Assembly (NCBI RefSeq): GCF_019649055.1
Contig: NW_026570252.1
Coordinates: forward strand, 124,001 to 188,000
DNA: 64,000 nucleotides
Origin: Paramacrobiotus metropolitanus
Taxonomy: Eukaryota; Tardigrada; Eutardigrada; Parachela; Macrobiotidae
Direction of reading: 5' to 3'
Part shown: in pieces, positions 43,757 through 52,800 of the stretch
Layout: each line of letters opens with the position of its first letter
How positions within the stretch are numbered: position 1 is the first letter of the stretch
Position numbers and translations under genes: made by a program
Notes under the pieces: model-generated
Database searches by the model: none
What the model was told of the DNA's origin: nothing
Seen by the model: only the letters and a program-made list of their open reading frames with translations

Positions 43757-44068
43757 ATGGAGTGTGCGCCGCTAGTGATGCCGCAGTTTCAGCCGCTCTT
43801 GGCGGATGCCAACCAGATCAGTTATCAGAACACGGTGGCTATCCATAATGATGACAACAGTTGGTGGCTAGGATACATCCAGGATGTGGATGGCGATCGG
43901 GCCTTCATCCACTTTGACGCCAGAAAGGCCACTGCCCGCTGGATTCACATGGGGCGCGTGTGGCCGCTACTGTTCTACAATGACGCCTGGTCAGAGCATA
44001 AAATAGTAGAAATTTATTGTGCTGTACCCTTAGGGAACCTGGGCCTGGGGGCGACCTTTCTAGTATGA
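43757..44068 (+). CDS. Tudor-like/host-like exon inside the Polinton
   Basis: From the ATG at 43757, preceded by a splice-acceptor-like TTTTAG, 103 codons encode MPQFQPLLAD...NTVAIHNDDNSWWLGYIQDVDGDRAFIHFD and RWIHMGRVWPLLF. The WWLGYIQDVDGDRAFIHFD block looks like a Tudor/agenet-type barrel strand pattern, and I associate the combination with a lineage-expanded protein family of tardigrades (from memory, unverified). It is not a known Polinton gene; it may be a captured host exon or the remains of a nested insertion. The 3' end of the exon is uncertain. Confidence 0.4.
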   Translation: MECAPLVMPQFQPLLADANQISYQNTVAIHNDDNSWWLGYIQDVDGDRAFIHFDARKATARWIHMGRVWPLLFYNDAWSEHKIVEIYCAVPLGNLGLGATFLV

Positions 44069-44259
44069 CCTACCTTCGAAAAGCAAACAATTTATTGGCA
44101 ACACCTACTCGTATCCAGTCAACGAAATTGCTTGCGCTAGAACACTACTCCATTAAAATTACTTCATTAATCTAAAAATATTCAGCGTGAGCGCACATTC
44201 GTGTTGGGCGAAGAGTTCGTGTTGGGCAAACCAGCAACGTCGTTATCAGCGGCAACGGG

Positions 44260-44410
44260 CAATGTTGTACAATAAGAGGTTTTGTTGTACTATGTTGTAC
44301 AATCAATCTACAATCATTGTACAGCCAATGTACAATCAATGTACACTGTTGTGCAATCAGGGGTTCTGTTGTACAAGGGGTGTGCAATCAAGGGTTCTGT
44401 TCTGTGCACA
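44260..44410. repeat. Degenerate TTGTACAATCA tandem repeat
   Basis: About ten irregular copies of TTGTACAATCA / GTACAATCAATGTACA and, toward the end, AATCAGGGGTTCTGTTGTAC. The units are partly palindromic. This is where upstream coding exons of the penton-like gene would be expected. Confidence 0.65.
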
Positions 44411-44642
44411 CAGAAAACTATACAAACTTGGTCTGCTTCGAGGGAAGCAAGATGCTGCAGGGCCCTCGACAAGATCATCAAATTGGTCTGGCGCCACGAA
44501 AAGCGTCAGGTACTGTAACACTTCTCCAGTACAACAACTCTCATACCGTTCCCCAGTGGTACTGGAGATCGCGCTCGTGCAATGGTGTGGTTAGCAACCT
44601 ACCTCTGACATTAATCTGATAATACACGTGATTTTATTTTTA

Positions 44643-45167
44643 GGTTATGCAACTGGTCACTACCGGATTCTCCTCAGCATCGGAAATGAACGAGTATCTG
44701 TTAGCTTTCCACCCGAATCTTTAACGTTACAAAAAATTCTGGGTTTCGATCAAAACCAATTTGAGCCGGAGGTTCCTGCGGAAACGATTGACGCCGCGCA
44801 TGGTCAAGCGAAAGCTAAATACCTTTCGTTCTGGGACAAAGCTCCAACGCCAAAGCTGACGACATTTCTGTCCGATCGACCAGTCAACACACTGCTCGGC
44901 AACCAAAGCCTATTCTTATACAGCGATGTGGCCGACTACAGTCTGATTGGAGACACCGCGGCGCAATTTCTGCGTGCCGTACCTATTAGAGGCGAAGTAA
45001 ATCAAACCGTGGAAGCACGCTTCGACATTCCCCATTATGTTCCAGTTCTTCGCCAGCATTTTGAAACTATCAAGCTGATTATTGCCAACGATTTAGGAGA
45101 CGAAGCCAAATTCCAAACGGGAAAGTCTCTGGTGAAACTGCACTTCCGACCACAGCGTCTCTACTGA
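44643..45167 (+). CDS. Penton-like minor capsid protein, C-terminal part
   Basis: The exon begins after TTTATTTTTAG at 44642 and runs 174 codons to TGA at 45165-45167. It matches the C-terminal half of the Polinton minor capsid (single jelly-roll, penton-like) protein as I know it: SIGNERVSVSFPPESLTLQKIL, LFLYSDVADYSLIGDT, LRAVPIRGEVNQTVE, FDIPHYVPVLRQHFETIKL and the terminal GKSLVKLHFRPQ. The usual N-terminal part (membrane-like leader and FxVxLPS block) is not visible in the preceding 2 kb, so the gene is probably 5'-truncated or has a distant exon I could not find. It is followed 2 bp later by the next gene. Confidence 0.75.
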   Translation, partial: GYATGHYRILLSIGNERVSVSFPPESLTLQKILGFDQNQFEPEVPAETIDAAHGQAKAKYLSFWDKAPTPKLTTFLSDRPVNTLLGNQSLFLYSDVADYSLIGDTAAQFLRAVPIRGEVNQTVEARFDIPHYVPVLRQHFETIKLIIANDLGDEAKFQTGKSLVKLHFRPQRLY

Positions 45168-45169
45168 AA

Positions 45170-45568
45170 ATGCCTTTCATTCAGTATGTTCCTGATCCGC
45201 GCCGCTACGACGAAATATTCGTTAGCCAAACTGGAGGTAGCGCCCTCATTCGCTACCGTGGAACACTGCAAAACGGCTCTGGCCTTCCCCAAATCCTGAA
45301 GAGCTTATTCGCCAAAATATCGGCGTTCGCCAAACCCATCATACGCCGTGCCGCTCCGCATGCCAAGGCAGCGTTGGATGCCGCCACGCCTCACTTGCAA
45401 GAAGCCGCTACCGGGGCTATTAAAGAGGTTGCTGATAAAGCCAAAGAAACCATAAGCAAACGTTTAGCACCGCAAGAAGGAAGTGGAATACGTAAGAAAC
45501 GCCGTGTTGTACGTAACCGACAGCGTATTAAACGCATTCCTCCAACTAATATACCCGACTACTTTTGA
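45170..45568 (+). CDS. Minor virion protein, adenovirus pVI/pX-like
   Basis: 132 residues from an ATG two bases after the penton-like stop. An amphipathic Ala/Lys-rich middle (LPQILKSLFAKISAFAKPII, then helices to about residue 100) is followed by a basic segment (IRKKRRVVRNRQRIKR) and the C-terminal IPDYF that resembles ends of this family in Polintons. NGSG and EGSG sites are reminiscent of adenain cleavage sites. In adenovirus such proteins bind core DNA or disrupt membranes after protease processing. The assignment rests on composition and position between the two capsid genes. Confidence 0.6.
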   Translation: MPFIQYVPDPRRYDEIFVSQTGGSALIRYRGTLQNGSGLPQILKSLFAKISAFAKPIIRRAAPHAKAALDAATPHLQEAATGAIKEVADKAKETISKRLAPQEGSGIRKKRRVVRNRQRIKRIPPTNIPDYF

Positions 45569-45570
45569 CC

Positions 45571-46908
45571 ATGGCCTTACTGATGATGGAAAATTCGGAG
45601 CCGGCAATGCAGCTGGAAAACCAACTGTTCGCCTTACCGGCTACGCTAACTGATCGGTGGCGTACCGAGCATGAGAAGTTGAACCCCACTACGATTCTGA
45701 CGGATAGCGGCTCGGCTGGCGATATCAATTTTTACATCCCTCCCAGCACAGCTGGACTGCTTAGCCTGGCAGATATGATCTTAGAATTGGAGGTCGGCAT
45801 CAAAGTAAAGAAAGGAGCTGCTGACTGGACGCTGGTAACGAACGCTGACAATGTGGCCCCCGTCAACAACTTTCTGCATTCGCTGTTCTCTTCGTGCCAC
45901 GTAACTGTGGCAAATCGACTGATCTCGGATGCCGCGACATTTTATCCATATCGGGCTTATTTGGATTCTCTGCTGTCTTATTCGGTGGATGCCCAAAGGT
46001 CCCAGTTGTCATCTGCTGCGTTTTACACTGACACTGCACACAAGATGAGCGACGAAAAAGACAACAAAGGAGAAGTTAGCCGCAAAGCCCTATTTTCTGG
46101 CAGTAACTACGTGCAGTTGTCGGGTAAAATATTTGCGGACTTATTCGACCAAAGTAAACCATTGTGCACTGGTGTTCCCATCAATATCCGGTTGGTGATG
46201 AGCCGGCCGGAATTCTGTTTGCGTGTATGGGATACCGATGCCACCAAACAGTTCAAACCGTTCATTCGGAATGCTCGCTTATCGGTCCGCCGGTATATCC
46301 CGGCACCCGATTTCATGACGGCCGTGGCCTCGGAAATGCTAAAGAAAACCGTCAAGTATCACATTGAGCGCGTGGTGATGCGTGTGTCGGATATTCCACA
46401 AAAGACGCAGAGCACCGTGGTAAGCAACCTGCAGATCGGACAGATTCCCAAGGTTATGATCATCGGTTTCCTGGAAAGCGACGATTTTCATGGCAACATC
46501 AAAACGAATCCTTTCAACTTTCAACACTTTAACGTCACCCAGATCAGTGTGGAAGTGGATGGACAGAGCTACCCCACAAAACCATACACTGCCGATTTTG
46601 GACGGTCACAGTCGTTAGAGTGCTACGATGGTTTGTTGGACGCCTTGGGATATCGAACACATCCGCAAAACAGTGTCCATTTTAATCGGACGGCTTATAA
46701 TGGTGGTTACACGTTATTCGGCTTTGACTTGACACCGGGACATACAGGACGAGGACCGCTGACTTTGGTGAAGCAAGGCAATTTAAGCGTGTCGGTCAAC
46801 TTTGAGAAACCTCTGGATAAAACAGTCATGATGGTCGCCATGTTGGTGTACGACAGTATTATCGAAATTAACCAGCATCGCCAGTTGATTGCGGACTTTT
46901 CAACATGA
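45571..46908 (+). CDS. Major capsid protein, double jelly-roll hexon
   Basis: 445 residues in one exon, starting at an ATG in strong context (GACCATGG) two bases after the previous stop. It belongs to the Polinton/adintovirus major capsid family often annotated as F54H12.2-like: landmarks are GDINFYIPPSTAGLLSLADM, APVNNFLHSLFSSCHVTVAN, ISDAATFYPYRAYLDSLLSY, YVQLSGKIFADLFDQ, PINIRLVMSRPEFCL and GYTLFGFDLTP near the C-terminus. It is full length and the frame is intact. The protein would form the capsid's pseudo-hexameric shell. Its stop overlaps the protease start (ATGA). Confidence 0.9.
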   Translation: MALLMMENSEPAMQLENQLFALPATLTDRWRTEHEKLNPTTILTDSGSAGDINFYIPPSTAGLLSLADMILELEVGIKVKKGAADWTLVTNADNVAPVNNFLHSLFSSCHVTVANRLISDAATFYPYRAYLDSLLSYSVDAQRSQLSSAAFYTDTAHKMSDEKDNKGEVSRKALFSGSNYVQLSGKIFADLFDQSKPLCTGVPINIRLVMSRPEFCLRVWDTDATKQFKPFIRNARLSVRRYIPAPDFMTAVASEMLKKTVKYHIERVVMRVSDIPQKTQSTVVSNLQIGQIPKVMIIGFLESDDFHGNIKTNPFNFQHFNVTQISVEVDGQSYPTKPYTADFGRSQSLECYDGLLDALGYRTHPQNSVHFNRTAYNGGYTLFGFDLTPGHTGRGPLTLVKQGNLSVSVNFEKPLDKTVMMVAMLVYDSIIEINQHRQLIADFST

Positions 46909-47423
46909 ACACGGACCAGATTTTCAGTGCCCTACAGTCGAACTCATCGACGAAGACAGTGCTGCGTGGAGTGTATGCCAGCGACAAAGTGCCAAATACA
47001 CTTTCGCCCTACCCTGGTGCGGCGGTGGTCAACACTGATCCAGCGGACCAAGACGGATCACACTGGATCGCTCTTTACCAAGAACAAGATGGAGTTCTGG
47101 AAGTGTTTGATTCATTTGGGAGGAAACTGGATTCGTATACCAAGAATTTTGCGAGTATAATGTCAGCGAATCGGATTATAGAGCAATCCGAACAATTTCA
47201 ATCTGAATATTCTACCGTGTGAGGGCAATATTGTTTATTTTTTATTCTTCGACGTGTTTGTGGCGAATCTTACACTAATATTGTGCATTTGTTTACCGAT
47301 AATCGAGCGAGCAACGACAAAATGGTCTGTCAGTATGTTAATTCTTATTTTGACATCAACACTAAAGTCATTGACAGTGCATTTATCCGACAAATATGTA
47401 AACGCATATCGGAATTAAAATAA
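46905..47423 (+). pseudogene. Adenain-like cysteine protease interrupted by TGA
   Basis: The ATG at 46905 overlaps the capsid stop. The first 105 codons carry the His and Asp motifs of adenovirus-type protease (GSHWIALYQ, EVFDSFGR). The frame meets TGA at 47220-47222 exactly where the family has its catalytic Cys; the next residues are GQYC, as expected after that Cys, and the frame then stays open to TAA at 47421-47423, for a usual family length near 170 codons. Either the protease is inactivated by a point change at the active site, or TGA is recoded. Downstream AATAAA at 47485-47490 could serve the whole capsid cluster. Confidence 0.8.
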
Positions 47424-47442
47424 CGGAAAAAAGCAGCCGCGG

Positions 47443-47490
47443 TTTATTCGTTTAAGAAAAAAGAGACAAATGAAACGCTAAGCCAATAAA
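47443..47490. terminator. Convergent poly(A) signals
   Basis: AATAAA on the plus strand at 47485-47490 serves the capsid/protease cluster; AATAAA on the minus strand (TTTATT at 47443-47448) serves the PC4-like gene ending at 47510. The two signals overlap in territory, showing how compact the element is. Confidence 0.6.
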
Positions 47491-47509
47491 AAGCAGTCAT
47501 TGACATCGC

Positions 47510-48542
47510 TCAGATGAGCTTTGCAAACATGGCACGAAACTCCAAAGCATTAAGTTCAAGATACCCTTTAACGTCCAATCCAATAACTTGCCCAACGTTC
47601 ACTTGGTCAGCTTCCAGCAGCACAGCCTCCACGTAGCGCGACTCCAAAATAGCCTTCTCAGCCGCTGCCCACTCGTCGTCGCTGGCGCTCCCGCACACCA
47701 TCTTGCCGTTACGTCCACGCATCTGGTGGATCAGCTCCGTAAACTCTTCGGCCACTTCCTAGATTAAGTGATACACATGGATACGTGCAAATTAAACTTG
47801 AGACAGAACCGCTTACTTCTTTCAGCTTGTCATAAGCCAAGGCAGACTTCAAAGTCTTCGGCACATGGTTGGCTTCATCCACAATGAGGAGCTCTTTCAG
47901 CAGGGTCATGTCCACAACCAGCTCCTTCAGTCCGTCGTAGGTTTTCAACCCAAACGTAACGCCAGCTTTGGTGGGAATCAGGTCGCCGTTGTTGCCGAGA
48001 GTGTAACGACGCACGGTGGCCGTGTTGACACGGTTGTAGCGTCCCCATCCAAAGTACAATCCATTCTCCAGGGCGTACAGTGGTGTCAGCTTACCATCGG
48101 TCCCGCTGCTGCACTGGGAAATCTTGTCCAGGTCCCCTTTGCCGCTCATAATCAAGGCACACAAGCGCATGAATCCAGGCTTCTTTACCGTGATGGACTT
48201 TTCCAGGGTGCGGCGGTAGGTGTCGTCGCTCTGTTTCTTCCACTCTCCGATGACAATGGCCGAGACTCCGTCTTGGAAACGGGCGTACACGTACTTCTCG
48301 AAGCCGATCTTGTAGTCATTGGCACCTTCATGGGTAAAGGCGTGACGAGGATGCTTGGTGACCTCTTGCTCCTTGAACTTCTTGGCTAGGCTTAGCTTGA
48401 CATCATCCACTTCCGGGGCACGGCGTTTGGCAAAAGTACGTGGCTTCAGAGGCGTGGCCGGAATCTCACGGGCGGCTCCACTGCTTGACGGCTTGGGAGA
48501 CATGGCACGTTCAGAGGAAATTAAATCAGGAATGAACTCCAT
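47510..48542 (-). CDS. PC4-like transcription coactivator / ssDNA-binding protein
   Basis: Two exons, 48542-47817 and 47758-47510, separated by a 58-bp GTAAGC...TAG intron in phase 0; 324 residues. After a basic, Ser/Pro-rich N-terminus there are two segments shaped like the PC4/p15 C-terminal domain: about residues 72-130 (YKIGFEKYVYARFQ, AIVIGEWKK) and about 150-215 (LYALENGLYFGWGRYNRV, GDLIPTKAGVTFGLKTYDGL). The second keeps the family's G(E/D)LxPTKxG(I/V) loop. PC4 binds single-stranded DNA and helps TBP/TFIIA-dependent transcription; some viruses encode relatives. Exon 2 adds an acidic helical tail. It is divergent from the TBP-like gene pair and preceded by the palindromic promoter pair. 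The domain call is by eye. Confidence 0.6.
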
Positions 48543-48693
48543 AGTTGTTGCAAAGGAAAAAACGTCTTTGAAATAGTTTAGAAAACAGAAGCATCGAAAA
48601 AAATGATATAGTGATTCGCTTATTGCTTGCTTTTATGGGCTGGCAGACAAGCGTTGTCCTGTGCAAAATCCAGAAAGGTACTGCAGGCTCAGT

Positions 48694-48718
48694 TTTGCAT
48701 AGGACGCTCCTATGCAAG
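48694..48718. promoter_or_regulatory. Palindromic promoter element 1 of the divergent PC4/TBP region
   Basis: TTTGCATA-N9-TATGCAAG. It lies between the PC4-like gene (minus) and the plus-strand genes. A TATA-like CATAAAAG on the minus strand at about 48631-48638 is placed to serve the PC4-like gene. Confidence 0.72.
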
Positions 48719-48773
48719 TTGAGTAAATCTGCACTTGTACATAAAAGACCTGCTACCAGTGGAACATACTGGT

Positions 48774-48798
48774 TTTGCATACCACTCTCCTATGCAAA
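48774..48798. promoter_or_regulatory. Palindromic promoter element 2 of the divergent PC4/TBP region
   Basis: TTTGCATA-N9-TATGCAAA, perfect in both half-sites, 80 bp from element 1. A TATA-like ACATAAAAG on the plus strand (about 48740) lies between the two elements. Confidence 0.72.
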
Positions 48799-48819
48799 TT
48801 TGGGGAAGACGAAAAACGT

Positions 48820-49389
48820 ATGATTGTTACAGTACAAAAGCAACGCGTATTTGTTAGTTGCAGTTCATTTCATTCATGCACACAGTTCAAAATGGGTCTA
48901 AGGTGTGTTCTAGAAGCTGATTGGTTCGTGATTGACGAACTGAAATTTTTAAAACAGTTGGCGTTTTTTTGTCCCGAAAAAGGAGAAGTCGGCTTCTACA
49001 CATTTACGCTACCGCGCAGTGCTTCCCAGTATGCACGTGACTTGGAGAGACAGGCGCGCCACTCTCACGGACTGATCTGGCACACTTACGGTGACTATCG
49101 CCACAATCAGACAACGGTGGTTTTTGAGAATATTTTTGAAAGAATCGGCCGACCAGCTGACGTGACGTTCTACGCCAAGGGATTGGAAAAGTGTCGTTTC
49201 CTGGAAAAGTTCGTACCGGAAGTGATCAATCTGGAGGACTATCACTGCCCAACGTTCCGGCGATTGACATCTGCAAGCCAAACCACCCAGCGAAAGGCCA
49301 TCATCTTCGGACTGTGGTTACACAGGAATGGTACGGATCACCAATGTTGTTGCCACCGCGAAGCTAAACTGCCCCCTGAATCTGACTGA
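48820..49389 (+). CDS. Putative exonuclease-related Polinton protein
   Basis: 189 residues from the ATG at 48820, or 165 from a better-placed ATG at 48892 (MGLRCVLEADWFVIDELKFL). The pattern - an acidic strand near the start, a tyrosine-rich GFYTFTLP strand, HGLIWHTYGDY, then TFYAKGLEKCRFLEKFVPEVINLEDYHCPTF - resembles a group of insect and virus proteins I recall as RNase H-fold exonuclease relatives. The expected DxE of motif I is not clear here, so it may be inactive. The end overlaps the TBP-like gene by 62 bases in another frame. Confidence 0.45.
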   Translation: MIVTVQKQRVFVSCSSFHSCTQFKMGLRCVLEADWFVIDELKFLKQLAFFCPEKGEVGFYTFTLPRSASQYARDLERQARHSHGLIWHTYGDYRHNQTTVVFENIFERIGRPADVTFYAKGLEKCRFLEKFVPEVINLEDYHCPTFRRLTSASQTTQRKAIIFGLWLHRNGTDHQCCCHREAKLPPESD

Positions 49390-49843
49390 AATTGAGAAAC
49401 GCTTGCCGTTGGCTCAGTATACCCCCCGTTTATTTTCGGGACTTCTGCTTCGTCGCATTGCTCCACCCAAAGCACATTGTCAGCTGTATGTCAACGGTAA
49501 AGTGACCGTGAATGGTGGCAAGAATTTGGACGAATCGCGTTTTTTGCTTAAATATTTTGTACGATTACTGCGTAAAATTGGTTATGATTGTTCTGTTACT
49601 GACTATACGGTGGTCAATATTGTGGGCACGCATGATTTTGGTCAGAAGTTTGACCTCGACAGTGTGAGTAAGCGGTTGAATGTTCCCTATTTTGCTGATA
49701 GATTTCTTGGTTTACGAATCAAATTGCCAGAGTGTACGGCTATTTTGTTTGCAAGCGGGCGCTGTAATTTTCTAGGCGCGAAGTCTGAAGTTGATTTGAC
49801 TTGGGCGATGATTGATTTGGTGTTAATGCTACCAATAAACTGA
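49328..49843 (+). CDS. TATA-binding-protein (TBP) homologue
   Basis: 171 residues, almost exactly the TBP saddle core with no N-terminal extension. Two direct repeats are clear: repeat 1 (NVVATAKLNCPLNLTEIEKR, PRLFSGLLLRRIAPPKA, LYVNGKVTVNGGK, LKYFVRLLRKIGY) and repeat 2 (VVNIVGTHDFGQKFDLD, RFLGLRIKLPECTAILFASG, NFLGAKSEVD). The PxxFxGLxxRxxxPK and SGRxxxxGAK signatures of both halves match cellular TBP, but identity is low, so it is a divergent viral-type copy. It would bind promoter DNA and nucleate RNA polymerase II complexes. ATG at 49328 has a usable context; AATAAA overlaps the stop codon. PolB converges on it 30 bp downstream. Confidence 0.85.
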   Translation: MVRITNVVATAKLNCPLNLTEIEKRLPLAQYTPRLFSGLLLRRIAPPKAHCQLYVNGKVTVNGGKNLDESRFLLKYFVRLLRKIGYDCSVTDYTVVNIVGTHDFGQKFDLDSVSKRLNVPYFADRFLGLRIKLPECTAILFASGRCNFLGAKSEVDLTWAMIDLVLMLPIN

Positions 49844-49865
49844 GAAGAACCACTTCAGATTTTAT
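49834..49865. terminator. Overlapping poly(A) signals of TBP-like and PolB genes
   Basis: AATAAA on the plus strand is embedded in the last codons of the TBP-like gene (CCAATAAACTGA), and AATAAA on the minus strand (TTTATT at about 49860-49865) lies just past the PolB stop at 49874. The two convergent genes are only 30 bp apart. Confidence 0.55.
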
Positions 49866-49873
49866 TCAGAACT

Positions 49874-52800
49874 TCATCGCGACGTATAACCGTAAGGCAA
49901 AGTGCTCCAATCAACATCAACAATTCTTCGCTTATCGTACGTAAAACTCAGCCGTTTACAAAGATCCACCTGCTTCAAAGTCATAGTTTTCTTATCGCGC
50001 TTAATACTGTCTGGATACTCTGCCACAAGAAAATCGGTCTTCTTTTCCAAAACACCAACCATCCTTTCGAAAGTTATGACTTCACTAGTTTGACCATTGA
50101 GTGTAAAACCTTTAACTTTAACTACACTTTTTCCATCGTTGGTCTTGTAAGAGTATGTCTTTGGGCCAAGGCTAACGAACTGGGTGATGAACTGCCCAGC
50201 TTGTAATTCGTCCGTCAAGTCGCCGAGAAATTTGCCCGTCGGAGGAACGGAAATTCCTGGTCTGTCCACAAAAATTATGGAATCTGAAAATACGCAAGAA
50301 TCACGTCTTGACACTTAATAAGAAGTTAAGCAGATGTCTCACCAGTGTCAAAATACAATAACGTGTCCTGCACTTGTTCCATGTAACCATACAAGTGAAG
50401 GCGTGCCCAGCAGGTCGTAAAACTGTAACAAAAAATTTCACCGATGAATCACCGGTGCACCCCAAAGACAGTAGACACTTACGCAGCTAAAACTACGTTG
50501 GCGTGTGGGTTCTGCTCGACGAACAGGCTTTCCCTGGTGTAGGATAGTTGGAGCACATCGTCACTGAACAGGTCCCACGAGTGTATATGATACTCTCCAG
50601 AAAGAAGCATCCGGTAAAATTCCTCCGGCGAAGAGATATACTTGGTGTTTGGTTTGTTGTCCTGCATGCCCAAACGGCCCCAGAAGCTGCAAACAAAGGC
50701 GGTCATTGTGCGCTTTGCGAAGGAAAAAGTTCAAGTATATACCTATTCAAACAGAGCTTTGCCAGTGCTCTCATCCCTGGATTGGCTTCTATCTTGTCGC
50801 GCTCCAGTTCGATCCCTTCGTGTTCATGGAAATCCCGCAGATACTGGTCTTTTTCCATGTCGGTAGCGACATCCGCTGGCCATCCACTCGCTTCGGTTTT
50901 GATCTTGAGAAAAAAACGGTCAATGTAGTCCGCAAACAATCGCTCTTCGGACTGTTCAAAATGCCAAACTTCAAATATCTTTATCACGACGTAACCGCGG
51001 TCAATTGCAGCGTGTAACTCCGGCGAACCTAAAAAAAGTTCCCGTGGGGGTTTATGTGGGGGTTTTACACATGCGGAATTCGATACTTACACCAAGTTCC
51101 AACGAGCACCCGTTCATCGTTCGCGTGTGTACATGGTGCGTTCTGCTTTTCTTGGGCGCAGGTGCGGCATAAAGGGAAGACCAACTTCCCGTTGGATCGG
51201 TATGGCAAGACGGGAAGATATAGATCTGCAGGTGGCAGTACTTCACACTGAATTATCCCAAAATAATTGGCAATTGCATCAAAATCCTTATTGATGATGG
51301 TCGGATGTCCGATGGGGTAACGCTTGTTCTTGTTAACGTAGGGGTATTCGCTGCAAACATCAAAGTAGCGAATCTTTTCGTCGTCCTTCACACTATGAAA
51401 AAGCTTGGTGGCATTCGTGCGACCGCCATAAAACGCATCCCGGGGATTGATGGGCTGCCGTACAGTGATCTCTTCAATAAAGGCTGCAAAAAATAGCTCC
51501 TGTTTCACAAGGCTGTCGAACTCGTGCTCCCAAATCACGCAAAGTTCATGGCCCATGCTACGAATACGAGCATCCCGTTGAATGGTTTCCTCATAAATCT
51601 TGCTCATGGGCAGGTTTCGGAAAGGATGAATCGTGTCCGGAGCAGTGCATTCAGGGCATCCATGGTACCAGCAACCGTGAAATTCAAATCTTTGCTGGTA
51701 GAGGCGGAGTATCCATCCACAAAATACTGTCCAATTTTAAATTCTGCTCCTGAGGCTCTGGTCTGGATGGGATAATTCTCTTCCAGCTCCATCCACTGCA
51801 GCCACTTCAATGCCTTGACGGACTGGTTTCTATTGGAGTGGTATCTTTGTGGTGGGATCAAACCGATCTGGTTAGCCTTGAGGATATTCGTACGCCAATA
51901 CAAACCACATAATCCGGCAATGGTTATGGATGACGAAAATGGACAGATTCCGCTGCTGATGCCCAAAAAGAGACTGCGGAACTGCAGACAACACTTGCGA
52001 AGCACAGTTACATCGTTGCTGCAGTATCTGACAAACTCTTTGCGGAAGTCGAAGGTGTTCTCTTTGGCAGCCACTTCATCTTCGTACCATATCTTGAAAG
52101 ATTCCCGGTCCTTTTTGTTCATAAACTGGTATCCGTACTCGTCCATTGAAGGGAACTCCGTCACTTGGTCTCAGTTTTCGGGGCGATTAAAACGATGTAG
52201 AAAAAGGCCTTTAGCGGTGTCTGCAATGCCGAACGTGGCGGGCCATTTGGACAGGCTTTGTGGGTTGAAATTAATGCTGTCCCGAAAGCGGATGTTCAGC
52301 TGTGGTACATCCAGTTGCATTATCTTGCCGCCATTCATAATCACCCGGGGAACGATGCCATTCGTTAAAAGCCAGTTCATAATGAAATACCCATCGAAAG
52401 CCTTCAAATGAACAACACCATTTTTGATAAGATGAAACAAACAACCACTGTAGAACTTACTTTAAAATTGTGCGCGATGATGTAATGATCCCGGTGGTCA
52501 TCGCTAAAGAGGAATCGGCATAGTTGCTCAGTGATGTCTCCAAGCGGTTCGGTTTCTTCTGGAAATATCCACTCCTCGCCTTCGTCATTCTGCACCACCT
52601 AAAGATGCCATGAAATATAGCAGAACGTCGGTGGGGGTTTCAGTGGGGTGACAAAGTTCAAATGATTTGCTACTGTATTACAAAGCATTCAACAAACGTA
52701 TTCTTTTAACAGTCAAAAACGTTTGATGATAGTTACGCTTACCGCGAGATTAGGATGCAACTGTCCATCGTCCGCAACGTAGGTCTCAAAGTCAAAAAAT

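Noticed and set aside
44187-44619. Cys-rich plus-strand frames over the TTGTACAATCA repeat
   Set aside because: Their Cys/Tyr/Gln composition is generated by the repeat in three frames.
38065-52411. 198-codon frames 38065-38661 (minus) and 51815-52411 (plus)
   Set aside because: They are antisense to the PolB exon in both arms, identical because the arms are copies; the PolB frame has the real motifs.
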